Assembly: GCF_028747205.1 (NCBI RefSeq)
Contig: NZ_CP112880.1
Location: forward strand, 1,116,001-1,180,000
From: Streptomyces sp. CA-278952
GTDB taxonomy: Bacteria > Actinomycetota > Actinomycetes > Streptomycetales > Streptomycetaceae
Length of the DNA: 64,000 nt
Direction: 5' to 3'
The position numbers were made by a program, and so were the translations under genes. Positions 41,780 through 50,069 of the stretch are shown here, in pieces. The notes under the pieces are model-generated. The model was not told the origin of the DNA, did not search any database, and was given only the letters and a program-made list of their open reading frames with translations. Every line of letters begins with the position of its first letter. Position 1 is the first letter of the stretch.

Positions 41780-41821
41780 GGCACTGCGTACCTTTACAGA
41801 GGGTACTGAGTGCCATAACCT
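41780..41821 (+). promoter_or_regulatory. etfBA promoter with tandem 13-bp operators
   Basis: GGCACTGCGTACC (41780-41792) abuts -35 TTTACA (41793-41798); GGTACTGAGTGCC (41802-41814) fills the 17-bp spacer before -10 TAACCT (41816-41821). Positions relative to the -35 and -10 are base-for-base the same as at ccr. The first site would also cover the -35 of the divergent TetR gene. Confidence 0.78.
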
Positions 41822-41887
41822 GTCCATCCATACGAATGACACCAGGTGGGACCGTGGGACCACACCCAGGTAGGCAGGAGAGCCGGC

Positions 41888-42673
41888 GTGAGCTTGAGGA
41901 TCGTTGTCTGTGTGAAGTACGTGCCCGACGCGACCGGTGACCGGCGTTTCGCCGATGACCTGACGCTGGACCGTGAGGATGTCGACGGTCTGTTGTCGGA
42001 GCTGGACGAGTACGCGGTCGAGCAGGCGTTGCAGATCGCTGACGGGGCGGACGATGCGGAGATCACCGTGGTGACGGTGGGTCCGGAGGATGCCAAGGAC
42101 GCGTTGCGCAAGGCGTTGTCGATGGGTGCGGACAAGGCGGTTCACGTCGAGGACGACGATCTGCACGGCAGTGATGTGATGGGTACGTCGCTGGTGCTGG
42201 CGAAGGCTGTGGAGAAGGCCGGGTATGACCTGGTGATCTGTGGGATGGCGTCCACGGACGGTGTGATGGGGGTGCTGCCGGCCCTCCTCGCGGAGCGTCT
42301 GGGTGTGCCGCAGGTGACGTTGCTGTCGGAGGTCGCGGTGGACGGGGGTGTGGTGACCGGGCGTCGTGACGGTGACACCGCGTCCGAACAGCTTCAGGCC
42401 TCGCTCCCGGCGGTGGTGTCGGTGACCGACCAGTCCGGTGAGGCCCGCTACCCGTCGTTCAAGGGGATCATGGCGGCGAAGAAGAAGCCGGTCGAGTCCT
42501 GGGATCTGGGCGATCTGGACCTGGAGGCGGACGAGGTCGGTCTCGCGGGTGCGTGGACGGCGGTCGACTCCGCCACGGAGCGTCCGGCGCGGACGGCGGG
42601 CACGATCGTGAAGGACGAGGGTGAGGGCGGCAGGCAGCTCGCCGGGTTCCTCGTGGGCCAGAAGTTCATCTAG
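41888..42673 (+). CDS. etfB: Electron transfer flavoprotein beta subunit
   Basis: 261 residues from GTG 41888 (AGGAG RBS). ETF-beta blocks: RIVVCVKYVPD, DEYAVEQALQIAD, VGPEDAKDALRKALSMGAD, and the AMP-site/recognition loop region VLPALLAERLGVPQVTL. ETF accepts electrons from acyl-CoA dehydrogenases (for example the methylsuccinyl-CoA dehydrogenase at 11031) and passes them to ETF-quinone oxidoreductase. It precedes etfA by 60 bp. The promoter carries the ccr-type tandem palindromes. Confidence 0.96.
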   Translation: MSLRIVVCVKYVPDATGDRRFADDLTLDREDVDGLLSELDEYAVEQALQIADGADDAEITVVTVGPEDAKDALRKALSMGADKAVHVEDDDLHGSDVMGTSLVLAKAVEKAGYDLVICGMASTDGVMGVLPALLAERLGVPQVTLLSEVAVDGGVVTGRRDGDTASEQLQASLPAVVSVTDQSGEARYPSFKGIMAAKKKPVESWDLGDLDLEADEVGLAGAWTAVDSATERPARTAGTIVKDEGEGGRQLAGFLVGQKFI

Positions 42674-42733
42674 CCCGCATGTCCCTCCCCGCTGTTCCTC
42701 TCTCTCGTCCTTTCTCGTCTGGAGTGCGTTGCC

Positions 42734-43696
42734 ATGGCTGAAGTTCTTGTTCTGGTCGATCACGTGGACGGTGCGGTCCGTAAGCCCACCCTGGAGCTGC
42801 TGACGCTGGCGCGTCGGATCGGTGACCCGGTCGCGGTGGCGCTGGGTGCCGGCGCCGAGGCGACCGCCGCGGTGCTGGGTGAGCACGGTGCGGTGAGGGT
42901 CCTGACCGCGGATGCCCCGGAGTTCGCGGAGTACCTGGTGGTGCCGAAGGTGGACGCGCTGCAGGCCGCGTTCGACGCGGTCGGGCCGGCGGCGGTGCTG
43001 TTGGTGTCGTCCGCCGAGGGCAAGGAGATCGCGGCCCGCCTCGCTCTGCGGGTCGGATCCGGGATCATCACGGATGCCACCGATGTGGAGGCCGGTGAGC
43101 AGGGCCCGGTCGCGACGCAGGCCGCGTTCGCCGCCTCGTACACGACGAAGTCCCGGGTGTCGCGGGGTGTTCCGGTGATCACGGTGAAGCCGAACTCGGC
43201 GCCCGTGGAGCCGGCCCCGGCCGCGGGCGCCCTGGAGGCGCTGGCGGTGTCGTTCGGTGGGACGGCGACGGGAACGAAGGTCACCGGGCGGACGCCGCGT
43301 GAGTCGACGGGCCGCCCGGAGCTGACGGAGGCGGCGATCGTGGTCTCGGGTGGCCGTGGGGTCAACGGTGCGGAGAACTTCCCGCTGATCGAGGCGCTCG
43401 CGGACTCCCTGGGGGCGGCTGTGGGTGCGTCGCGTGCCGCGGTCGACGCGGGCTGGTACCCGCACACCTCCCAGGTCGGGCAGACGGGCAAGTCGGTCTC
43501 GCCGCAGCTGTACATCGCTTCGGGGATCTCCGGCGCGATCCAGCACCGGGCGGGTATGCAGACCTCGAAGACGATCGTCGCGATCAACAAGGACGCCGAG
43601 GCCCCGATCTTCGAGCTCGTCGACTACGGCGTCGTCGGCGACCTCTTCACGGTCGTGCCCCAGCTCACCGAAGAGATCAACACCCGCAAGGGCTGA
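42734..43696 (+). CDS. etfA: Electron transfer flavoprotein alpha subunit
   Basis: 320 residues, ATG 42734. N-terminal ETF fold (VLVLVDHVDGAVRKPTLEL), then the FAD domain: AAIVVSGGRGVNGAENFPL, GWYPHTSQVGQTGKSVSP and IASGISGAIQHRAGMQTSKT. It completes the FAD-containing heterodimer with EtfB. A near-perfect 13-bp hairpin (43721-43751) lies after the stop, before the convergent monooxygenase gene. Confidence 0.96.
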   Translation: MAEVLVLVDHVDGAVRKPTLELLTLARRIGDPVAVALGAGAEATAAVLGEHGAVRVLTADAPEFAEYLVVPKVDALQAAFDAVGPAAVLLVSSAEGKEIAARLALRVGSGIITDATDVEAGEQGPVATQAAFAASYTTKSRVSRGVPVITVKPNSAPVEPAPAAGALEALAVSFGGTATGTKVTGRTPRESTGRPELTEAAIVVSGGRGVNGAENFPLIEALADSLGAAVGASRAAVDAGWYPHTSQVGQTGKSVSPQLYIASGISGAIQHRAGMQTSKTIVAINKDAEAPIFELVDYGVVGDLFTVVPQLTEEINTRKG

Positions 43697-43720
43697 CCCC
43701 CACGCAGAACACCCCGCCCC

Positions 43721-43751
43721 GGGCCGCACGGTGAACCCCACCGCGCGGCCC
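43721..43751. terminator. Hairpin between etfA and the N-hydroxylase gene
   Basis: 13-bp arms (43721-43733, 43739-43751) with one mismatch and a 5-nt loop; serves convergent genes. Confidence 0.65.
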
Positions 43752-43772
43752 GCGGCCGTTCCGGCACCGTCG

Positions 43773-45164
43773 TCACCGCCGTTCCCCGGCCGGACGCGAG
43801 GCGGGATCCCGGTCGTCGCGGTCCTGTGCGCCGAGGCCGAACGTGGTGAAGGCGGTGCGTTCGGGCAGCGGGTAGAACTCCTTGCCCGTCAGCGCGTTGA
43901 CGATGACGGCGGAACGCCAGGCGGCCAGGCCCAGGTCCGGTGCCCCGACGCCATGCGTGTGCCGTTCGGCGTTCTGCACGAAGACGGAGCCGGCTGTCTC
44001 CGGTGCCAGAACGAGCCGTTGGGCCGCGTCGACCTGCGGACGCCCGGCCTCGTCGCGGACGATGTACGGGTCGAGAGCGGCGAGCAGCGTGTCGACGGGG
44101 CGCTCCCGGTATCCGGTGGCGAGGACCACGGCGTCCGTGACGAGCCGGCCGCGCGCCTCCTGCTGCCCGTGCTCGACGTCCAGCTCGATGCGCCCCGCCC
44201 CGGTGGCGGCAGCGCCGGTGACCTCGATGCCGGGGGTGAGGGTGACGTCGGGCCAGCTTCCGCCGAGGCTGCGCCGGTACAGCTCGTCGTGGATGTCCCC
44301 GAGCGTGTCCCCGCTGACGCCCTTGTACAACTGCCACTGACGGGGCAGCAGCCGGTCCCGGGTCGCCTGCGGAAGCCCGTGGAAGTAGCGGGTGTAGTCG
44401 GGGGTGAACTGCTCCAGGCCGATCTTGCTGTACTCCATGGGCGCGAACGCGGGCGTACGGGCCAGCCAGGTCAGGCCCTCCGCCCCCTCGGGCCGGGACC
44501 GCAGCAGGTCCAGCAGGACCTCGGCACCCGACTGGCCCGAGCCGACGACGGTGATGTGGCGGGCGGCCAGCAGCCGGTTCCGCTGGGAGAGGTAGTCGGC
44601 GGAGTGCAGCACCAGCGCGGCCGGGTCCCGGACCAGCTCCCGCAGCGGTTCGGGGACGTGGGGGGCCGTGCCGACGCCGAGGGCGAGGTTGCGGGCGTGG
44701 GCGAGCCCGGTGGTGAGCGTCTCCCCGTCGGGTCCCAGCCGGGTGAACTCAACGGCGAATGCGTCCTGTCCGGGGTCCCAGGCCACCGTGTCGACCCGGT
44801 GGCCGAAGCGGGTTGCGGGAAGCTCGGTACTCACCCAGCGCAGATAGTTGTCGAACTCGGAGCGTTGGATGTGGAGTTGCTCGGCGAAGTAGAAGGGGAA
44901 CAGCCTGCGGCGGGTCTTGAGGTAATTGAGGTAGGACCAGGGGCTGGTGGGCTCGACGAGGCTCACCAGGTCTGCCAGGAAAGGCACTTGGAGTGTTGCG
45001 CCCTCGATCAGCAGCCCGGGGTGCCAGTGGAAGGCGGAACGCTGTTCGTGGAAGACGGTGCGCAGCCCGGGAACGCCGTCGGCGAGCGCGGCGAGCGAAA
45101 GGTTGAAGGGCCCTGCCCCCACGCCCAGCAGGTCGAGGGGCGGCGTGCGCGGTCCGGGCGTCAT
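43773..45164 (-). CDS. L-lysine/L-ornithine/cadaverine N-hydroxylase (DesB-like)
   Basis: 463 residues from ATG 45164 (GGAGGAACC RBS). Three-site flavoprotein monooxygenase: FAD motif LLGVGAGPFNLSLAALAD, GATLQVPFLADLVSLVEPTSP, NADPH motif ITVVGSGQSGAEVLLDLL and ATGYRERPVDTLLAAL. It N-hydroxylates a primary amine (cadaverine in the desferrioxamine route) to seed a hydroxamate. Second gene of a two-gene iron-boxed unit. The partners normally next to it, an acyltransferase (desC) and NIS synthetase (desD), are absent on both sides. Confidence 0.92.
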   Translation of the reverse strand: MTPGPRTPPLDLLGVGAGPFNLSLAALADGVPGLRTVFHEQRSAFHWHPGLLIEGATLQVPFLADLVSLVEPTSPWSYLNYLKTRRRLFPFYFAEQLHIQRSEFDNYLRWVSTELPATRFGHRVDTVAWDPGQDAFAVEFTRLGPDGETLTTGLAHARNLALGVGTAPHVPEPLRELVRDPAALVLHSADYLSQRNRLLAARHITVVGSGQSGAEVLLDLLRSRPEGAEGLTWLARTPAFAPMEYSKIGLEQFTPDYTRYFHGLPQATRDRLLPRQWQLYKGVSGDTLGDIHDELYRRSLGGSWPDVTLTPGIEVTGAAATGAGRIELDVEHGQQEARGRLVTDAVVLATGYRERPVDTLLAALDPYIVRDEAGRPQVDAAQRLVLAPETAGSVFVQNAERHTHGVGAPDLGLAAWRSAVIVNALTGKEFYPLPERTAFTTFGLGAQDRDDRDPASRPAGERR

Positions 45165-45234
45165 CGGGTTCCTCCGGCGGGGGTCGCTGGGGCGGCGGGA
45201 GGTCGTCCCGGGCGCGTCGTGCGCGTCGTGCGCG

Positions 45235-46803
45235 TCATGGCGACAGCCTTTCCGCCACGGGGGCATCGGCATCTTCGGCCACCCGAGCTTCGACCACCCG
45301 AGCTTCGACCACCCGAGCTCCGGCCACCCGGGCTTCGGCCACCGCACGGTCCGCCGCCGCCGTGACGAGGTCGAGCAGGGGCAGCAGGTCGGCAGTCGCC
45401 GCGTCCGGGTGCAGCAGTGTGGCCTTCAGCCACAGGCGGCGCGGGCCGTCACGGTCTTCCGCCACCGCACGGCCGAGGACGGCGCGCCCCTCGGCGAGCA
45501 GGGTACGGCGGACAGCGGCGACCACGGCGTCGCCGGCCTCGTCCGGCAGCGCGTCGGCCACCGCGGGGCGGAACAGCACGGTGCTGATCCCGATGTCGCC
45601 GGGGCGGCGGCGCAGCGCGGGGCGGGCGTCGACGGCCCGGCCGAACTCCTGTGCCGTACGCACGCAGTGCTCCACCAGTTCGCCGAGCCCCCGGCGGCCG
45701 AGCGCCCGGAAGGTGACCGCCATCTTCAAGGCGTCGGGGCGCCGGGTGGTGCGGATCGAGCGGCCCAGCAGATCCGGGAGTCCCGCCTCGGTGTCGTCGT
45801 CGGCGTTGAGGTAGTCGGCGCGCAGGGACAGCGGCGCGAGCATCGCGGCGTCCGCGACGGCCAGCACTCCGGCGGCGACCGGCTGCCAGCCGAGTTTGTG
45901 CAGGTCGAACGTTACGGAGGCGGCCTGCTCCAGGCCCGCGAGCAGGGGGGCCAGCCGCTCGCTGAACAGCAGCGGACCGCCGTAGGCGGCATCGACGTGG
46001 AGCTGGGCCGCGTGCCGCTCGGCGACGCGGGCGATCTCCGGCAGCGGGTCGATGCGCCCCTCGTCGGTGGTCCCCGCGGTGGCGACGACCAGCAGCGGCG
46101 CCCCGCCGAGGGCGGCCAGGGCGTCGTCGAGGGCGGCAGGGTCCATCCGGCCGTCGCGGCAGGCGATGACCACGGGGGCGGGCAGACCGAGCATCCACGC
46201 TGCGCGGTGGACGCTGTGGTGGGCGTTGGCGCCGGTCACCACCCGCAGGACGCCGGAGGCTGCCCGCTCCCGGGCGAGGAGCAGGGCGACCAGGTTGGAC
46301 TCGGTGCCGCCGCTGGTGATGAGGGCGTCGGGGGCGGGGGCCTCCGGGTGGACCAGGCGGGCCAGTGCGGCCGTGGTCAGCTCTTCGATCACCCCGGCGG
46401 CGGGCGCCTGGTCCCAGGAGTCCATGGAGGGGTTGAGGGCTGCCCCGGCCAGGTCCGCCGCGACGGCGACGGCGAGCGGCGGGCAGTGCAGATGGGCGAC
46501 GCAGGCGGGGTCGGCCGGGTCGGCGGCGCCTTCCGCTACCGCGCGGACCAGCTCCCCGAGCGCGGCCTCGGACCCGATGCCCTCCTCCGGCAGGACCGGG
46601 GCGCAGAGGGCGAGGGTGTTCAGGGCCACGCCCTCGGGCCCTCCGGCGGGCAGCGGGCCGCCCCGGGCCGGGGCGGCCTTCTCCAGCGCGTCCAGGACGA
46701 TCGCGGTGAGGGCCCGTAGCCGGCCCGGCCCGTGCGCGCCGCCCGCGACGAGCCCCTTCCGCGGACCTGCCGGGCCGGGACCCGGCTGCGTACCGTCGCT
46801 CAC
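45235..46803 (-). CDS. PLP-dependent amino-acid decarboxylase (DesA-like, group II)
   Basis: 522 residues from GTG 46803 (GGAG eight bases upstream). PLP fold type I decarboxylase: ITSGGTESNLVALLLAR, HHSVHRAAWMLGL, VDAAYGGPLLFS and TFDLHKLGWQP, whose Lys carries the cofactor. Compared with desferrioxamine DesA (~480 residues) it has an extended Ala/Val/Glu/Arg tail. The tail (ARVVEARVVEARVAE) is encoded by a 15-bp DNA repeat at 45279-45338. Likely makes cadaverine, putrescine or diaminopropane for the adjacent N-hydroxylase; substrate choice is not resolved. Preceded by a good iron box. Confidence 0.9.
   Translation of the reverse strand: MSDGTQPGPGPAGPRKGLVAGGAHGPGRLRALTAIVLDALEKAAPARGGPLPAGGPEGVALNTLALCAPVLPEEGIGSEAALGELVRAVAEGAADPADPACVAHLHCPPLAVAVAADLAGAALNPSMDSWDQAPAAGVIEELTTAALARLVHPEAPAPDALITSGGTESNLVALLLARERAASGVLRVVTGANAHHSVHRAAWMLGLPAPVVIACRDGRMDPAALDDALAALGGAPLLVVATAGTTDEGRIDPLPEIARVAERHAAQLHVDAAYGGPLLFSERLAPLLAGLEQAASVTFDLHKLGWQPVAAGVLAVADAAMLAPLSLRADYLNADDDTEAGLPDLLGRSIRTTRRPDALKMAVTFRALGRRGLGELVEHCVRTAQEFGRAVDARPALRRRPGDIGISTVLFRPAVADALPDEAGDAVVAAVRRTLLAEGRAVLGRAVAEDRDGPRRLWLKATLLHPDAATADLLPLLDLVTAAADRAVAEARVAGARVVEARVVEARVAEDADAPVAERLSP
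45279..45338. repeat. 4 x 15-bp tandem repeat in the decarboxylase 3' end
   Basis: Units of CCACCCGAGCTTCGA (4 copies, two perfect) encode the repetitive V-E-A-R-V tail of the decarboxylase. The period keeps the frame. Confidence 0.85.
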
Positions 46804-46954
46804 ACCCCACGCTCCACGGGGAGTTCGCAGGACGGCAGGTCCTGAGCACGCAACATGGCGAAGCCCTTCGGTCGGAGTGCGCGGCGGGTCGTGCGGGTGT
46901 GCCGCCCCGGGCACGGGGCGGCACCGGTCGCGGAAAGATCCACCACCGGTATTC

Positions 46955-46973
46955 GCTGGTTAGGCTAACCTAA
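46955..46973. promoter_or_regulatory. DmdR/IdeR-type iron box
   Basis: Matches the 19-bp consensus TTAGGTTAGGCTAACCTAA at 16 of 19 positions, with the 16-base core exact (GGTTAGGCTAACCTAA). It is 152 bp upstream of the decarboxylase GTG, so the two-gene siderophore unit should be repressed by Fe2+-DmdR. Confidence 0.85.
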
Positions 46974-47133
46974 CTCCGGCCGTGCGAGGGAAAGCGTTCC
47001 CGCCGTACGGGGCGATCCACCGGCGTCCGAACTACCGTTCCCCCGAGCGTAGTCGGGACGGAGCCGGCAGCCCAAGCCGGCGCGAGGCGGCGGGGCCCGG
47101 CGCGGGTGACGGCCGCTTCGCACCGCGCTCGCA

Positions 47134-47460
47134 TCACACCGCTTCGGTGGGCAGCTCCGCGCGGATCTCCCGCGCGGCGGCGAACAGACTCTCCAGGGCG
47201 ACCCGGGTCTCGGGCCGGCCACGGGTCTTCAGGCCGCAGTCGCGTGCGGCCGGCGCCCTGCCCGGCAAGCGCCTCGACGCCGACGTCATCAGCCTGGAGG
47301 CGGCCCGCTCCCCTACGCAGGTCGCCCGCGAACGGGCGACCTGCTTGGCGGAGGCGGCGGTGAACACCGTGTCCGGCCGCAACTCCGGTTCCAGCTAGTG
47401 GTAGTTGATGTGAAACCACTTGGTCGTCTCCAGCAGGGCGACCTCGGGCCGGTCTTCGGA
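47134..47460 (-). pseudogene. Scrambled relic of metE (cobalamin-independent methionine synthase)
   Basis: Three MetE pieces are recognisable. Minus strand ~47460-47345: LLETTKWFHINYH, a TAG stop, then LEPELRPDTVFTAASAKQVAR, matching the MetE N-domain (TKWFDTNYHY...). Plus strand ~47262-47330: RLDADVISLEAARSPTQVAR, a late MetE segment, here inverted. Minus strand 47241-47134: DCGLKTRGRPETRVALESLF, the MetE C-terminus. Roughly 500 residues between the first and second pieces are missing. The junction is a 12-bp inverted repeat (47317-47328 / 47333-47344) that falls on the Q-V-A-R codons in both pieces. Clearly non-functional. Confidence 0.85.
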
Positions 47461-47728
47461 CTCGCGGGCACGTCTGCCGGGGCAGACACCCAATGGCCGC
47501 CGCTTCCCAGCCCGCCGAGCCCACGCACGTTCTCCGTTCGTTCGACCGTTCGCCAGCTGCGTGCTGACCGCCAGTCAGGTCGATCGCGTCCACTGGACAT
47601 GACAGTGACACAGATGTAACCGAATGGCGTAGCGACTGCGGAACCACCGAGCGTCACAAGCCGTTCTTCTTCCCACTACACGGCCGCCGACCCGCGGCGA
47701 GGCCGACCGAGGAAACGGAAAACGCCAG

Positions 47729-47926
47729 ATGAAGAAGACAGTCGGGTGGGCCCAGGACGGCGACGACTGGACGATCACCGTGAACGGCACGCTGTATCGC
47801 GCGATCGAACGACCGGCGGACGGCCGGGTGCACGACTACCTGGTGCGGGGCGACGACCTCACCGCCGAATGCCCGAGCCTGGGGCACGGGCTCGGTGTGA
47901 TCAGGGCGCATGAAACCCGGCGCTGA
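47729..47926 (+). CDS. Small hypothetical protein
   Basis: 65 residues, MKKTVGWAQDGDDWTITVNG at the start; GGAAAACGCC lies upstream of the ATG. Acidic, beta-rich look (WTITVNGTLYRAIER; VHDYLVRGDDLTAE). No family recognised. It stands alone between the metE relic and cobF; the 268 bp before it show no other gene. The real start is likely but not certain; AT-richer codons than neighbours. Confidence 0.5.
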   Translation: MKKTVGWAQDGDDWTITVNGTLYRAIERPADGRVHDYLVRGDDLTAECPSLGHGLGVIRAHETRR

Positions 47927-48034
47927 CACCCCTGACACCCCTGACGGTCCTGACGGTCCTGACGCCGGTCCGACGACGAGGTGCGGAGGCCCTCGCCGCC
48001 CGCGCCTCGACGTGGACCCGTCAGTCATCGGCCG

Positions 48035-48823
48035 TCAGTCGCCGCCCGCGCCGGGCGTCCGGCTCAGCAGGTAGGTGTCCATGATCCAGCCGTGCCGTTC
48101 GCGGGCCTCCGCGCGCAGCCCGCTGATCCGGCCGGCCACCTCGTCGAGCGGGCCGGAGACCAGGATCTCTTCCGGGGTCCCGATGTAGGCGCCCCAGTGG
48201 ATCCACCACCCCCTGCCCGTCAGCTGCGTGAAACTCTCGTGGCCGTCGAGCATCACGACGAGGTCGCAGTCCTCGGGGAATCCCTGCGCGAGACGACGCC
48301 CGGGAGTGATGTGGACGGGGCGGCCGACCCGGTTCAGGGTGACGCGGTGCCGGGCGGCGAGGGCGGAGACGCTGCTGATGCCGGGGATCACCTCATGGCC
48401 GAATTCCACCGTGCCCCGGCCCAGAATGTCGTCGAGGATCGCGAGGGTGCTGTCGTACAGGGACGGGTCGCCCCACACCAGGAAGGCTCCGCACTGCCCC
48501 GGTGCGAGCTCCTCGACGATCAGGTGTTCGCAGATGTCGGCGCGGCGGTGGCGCCAGTCGTGCACCGCCGAGGTGTAGCGCCCGGCGTCCTGCTGGGTGC
48601 GGTCCCGCCACGGGTCCTCGGCCTCGACGACGCGGTAGGGGCCGGTCAGGTGTGCGTCGAGGACGTCCCGCCGCAGCCGGGTCAGCGCGTCCTTCTCCTT
48701 GCCCTTTCCCAGCACGAAGAAGACGTCGGCCCGGCGCATGGCCTTCACCGCGGCGAGCGTGAGGTGGTCGGGGTCGCCGGCGCCCATGCCGATGACGAGG
48801 AGGTGACGGGGTGCGACGCTCAT
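48035..48823 (-). CDS. cobF: Precorrin-6A synthase (deacetylating)
   Basis: 262 residues. Tetrapyrrole methylase fold: LLVIGMGAGDPDHLTLAAVKAM, FLVWGDPSLYDSTLAILDDI and VEFGHEVIPGISSVSALAARH. CobF methylates C-1 of precorrin-5 and releases the C-20 acetate in the aerobic cobalamin pathway. It is a solitary gene here; other cob genes are not in the window. The window contains one B12 enzyme, the ethylmalonyl-CoA mutase, so the product would be used. No B12 riboswitch was seen upstream. Confidence 0.94.
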   Translation of the reverse strand: MSVAPRHLLVIGMGAGDPDHLTLAAVKAMRRADVFFVLGKGKEKDALTRLRRDVLDAHLTGPYRVVEAEDPWRDRTQQDAGRYTSAVHDWRHRRADICEHLIVEELAPGQCGAFLVWGDPSLYDSTLAILDDILGRGTVEFGHEVIPGISSVSALAARHRVTLNRVGRPVHITPGRRLAQGFPEDCDLVVMLDGHESFTQLTGRGWWIHWGAYIGTPEEILVSGPLDEVAGRISGLRAEARERHGWIMDTYLLSRTPGAGGD

Positions 48824-48929
48824 GTCGGCCGATCATGCCAGGGGTGGGCGGGATGAACCGGTCCCGCGCATGCGTTATGGACGTTTGTGTCCGGCTCACA
48901 ACGGTGCGCCGGGACCCTAGGGCGGAGGC

Positions 48930-50000
48930 ATGGCTGTGCACGGTGAGTACAAGGTTCCCGGCGGCAAGCTGGTCGTGGTGGACCTGGAGGTGGCGGGCGG
49001 GGCGTTGCGGAACGTCCGTGTCGCCGGGGACTTCTTCCTCGAACCCGACGAGGCGATCCTGGCGATCGACGCGGCGCTGGAGGGCGCCCCGGCCAACACC
49101 GACACGGCCGGGCTCGCGGCCCGGATCGAGGCGGCGCTGCCCGACTTCACGGTGATGCTCGGGCTGAGCGCGGAGGGTGTCGCCATCGCCGTACGCCGGG
49201 CGCTCGCGCAGGCCACGGAGTGGAGCGACTACGACTGGCAGCTGATCCACGAGGCCCCGCAGTCGCCCGCCCTGCACATGGCGCTGGACGAGGTCATCAC
49301 CGCCGAGGTCGCGGCGGGGCTCCGGCCGCCGACACTGCGGGTCTGGGAGTGGGACTCCCCCGCCGTGATCATCGGCAGCTTCCAGTCGCTGCGCAACGAG
49401 GTGGACCCGACGGGCGTCGAGCGGCACGGCGTGAACGTCGTACGCCGGATCTCCGGCGGCGGCGCGATGTTCGCCGAGCCCAGCTCCACCATCACCTACT
49501 CGCTCGCCGTCCCGCAGTCCCTGGTCTCCGGGCTGTCGTTCGCCGACAGCTACGCCTACCTGGACGACTGGGTCCTCGAAGCCCTCGCCGACATGGGCAT
49601 CAAGGCCTGGTACCAGCCGCTCAACGACATCGCCACCGAGGTCGGCAAGATCGCCGGGGCCGCGCAGAAGCGGATGGTCGGGCCGGACGGCGGACCGGGA
49701 GCCGTGCTGCACCACGTGACCATGGCGTACGACATCGACGCCGACAAGATGCTGGAGGTGCTGCGGATCGGCAAGGAGAAGATGTCCGACAAGGGCACCC
49801 GCTCCGCGAAGAAGCGCGTCGATCCGCTGCGACGGCAGACCGGGCTCCCCCGCCAGACCGTCATCGAGCGCATGATCGAATCGTTCCGCAAGCGTCACGG
49901 GCTCACCGCGGGCAGCGTGACGGACGCCGAGCTGGCGCGCGCCGAGGAGCTCGTACGGACGAAGTTCGGTACGCCGGAGTGGACGGCCAGGGTGCCGTAG
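48930..50000 (+). CDS. lplA: Lipoate-protein ligase with N-terminal accessory domain
   Basis: 356 residues. N-terminal ~85 residues ([39 protein letters not shown]) match the small accessory domain that is at the C-terminus of E. coli LplA; here it precedes the catalytic part. Catalytic domain ~100-356: [20 protein letters not shown] (lipoyl-AMP site) and [10 protein letters not shown] with the essential Lys. It attaches exogenous lipoate to E2 and H proteins. The reversed domain order resembles split or rearranged LplA of archaea and Gram-positives. The overall length is normal. Confidence 0.9.
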   Translation: MAVHGEYKVPGGKLVVVDLEVAGGALRNVRVAGDFFLEPDEAILAIDAALEGAPANTDTAGLAARIEAALPDFTVMLGLSAEGVAIAVRRALAQATEWSDYDWQLIHEAPQSPALHMALDEVITAEVAAGLRPPTLRVWEWDSPAVIIGSFQSLRNEVDPTGVERHGVNVVRRISGGGAMFAEPSSTITYSLAVPQSLVSGLSFADSYAYLDDWVLEALADMGIKAWYQPLNDIATEVGKIAGAAQKRMVGPDGGPGAVLHHVTMAYDIDADKMLEVLRIGKEKMSDKGTRSAKKRVDPLRRQTGLPRQTVIERMIESFRKRHGLTAGSVTDAELARAEELVRTKFGTPEWTARVP

Positions 50001-50069
50001 GTACGTCCCGGGCATCCCTCCGGGGCCCGCGCCGGGCGCACGGCTGCTCCCCCCCGAGTGGTTGACCGG

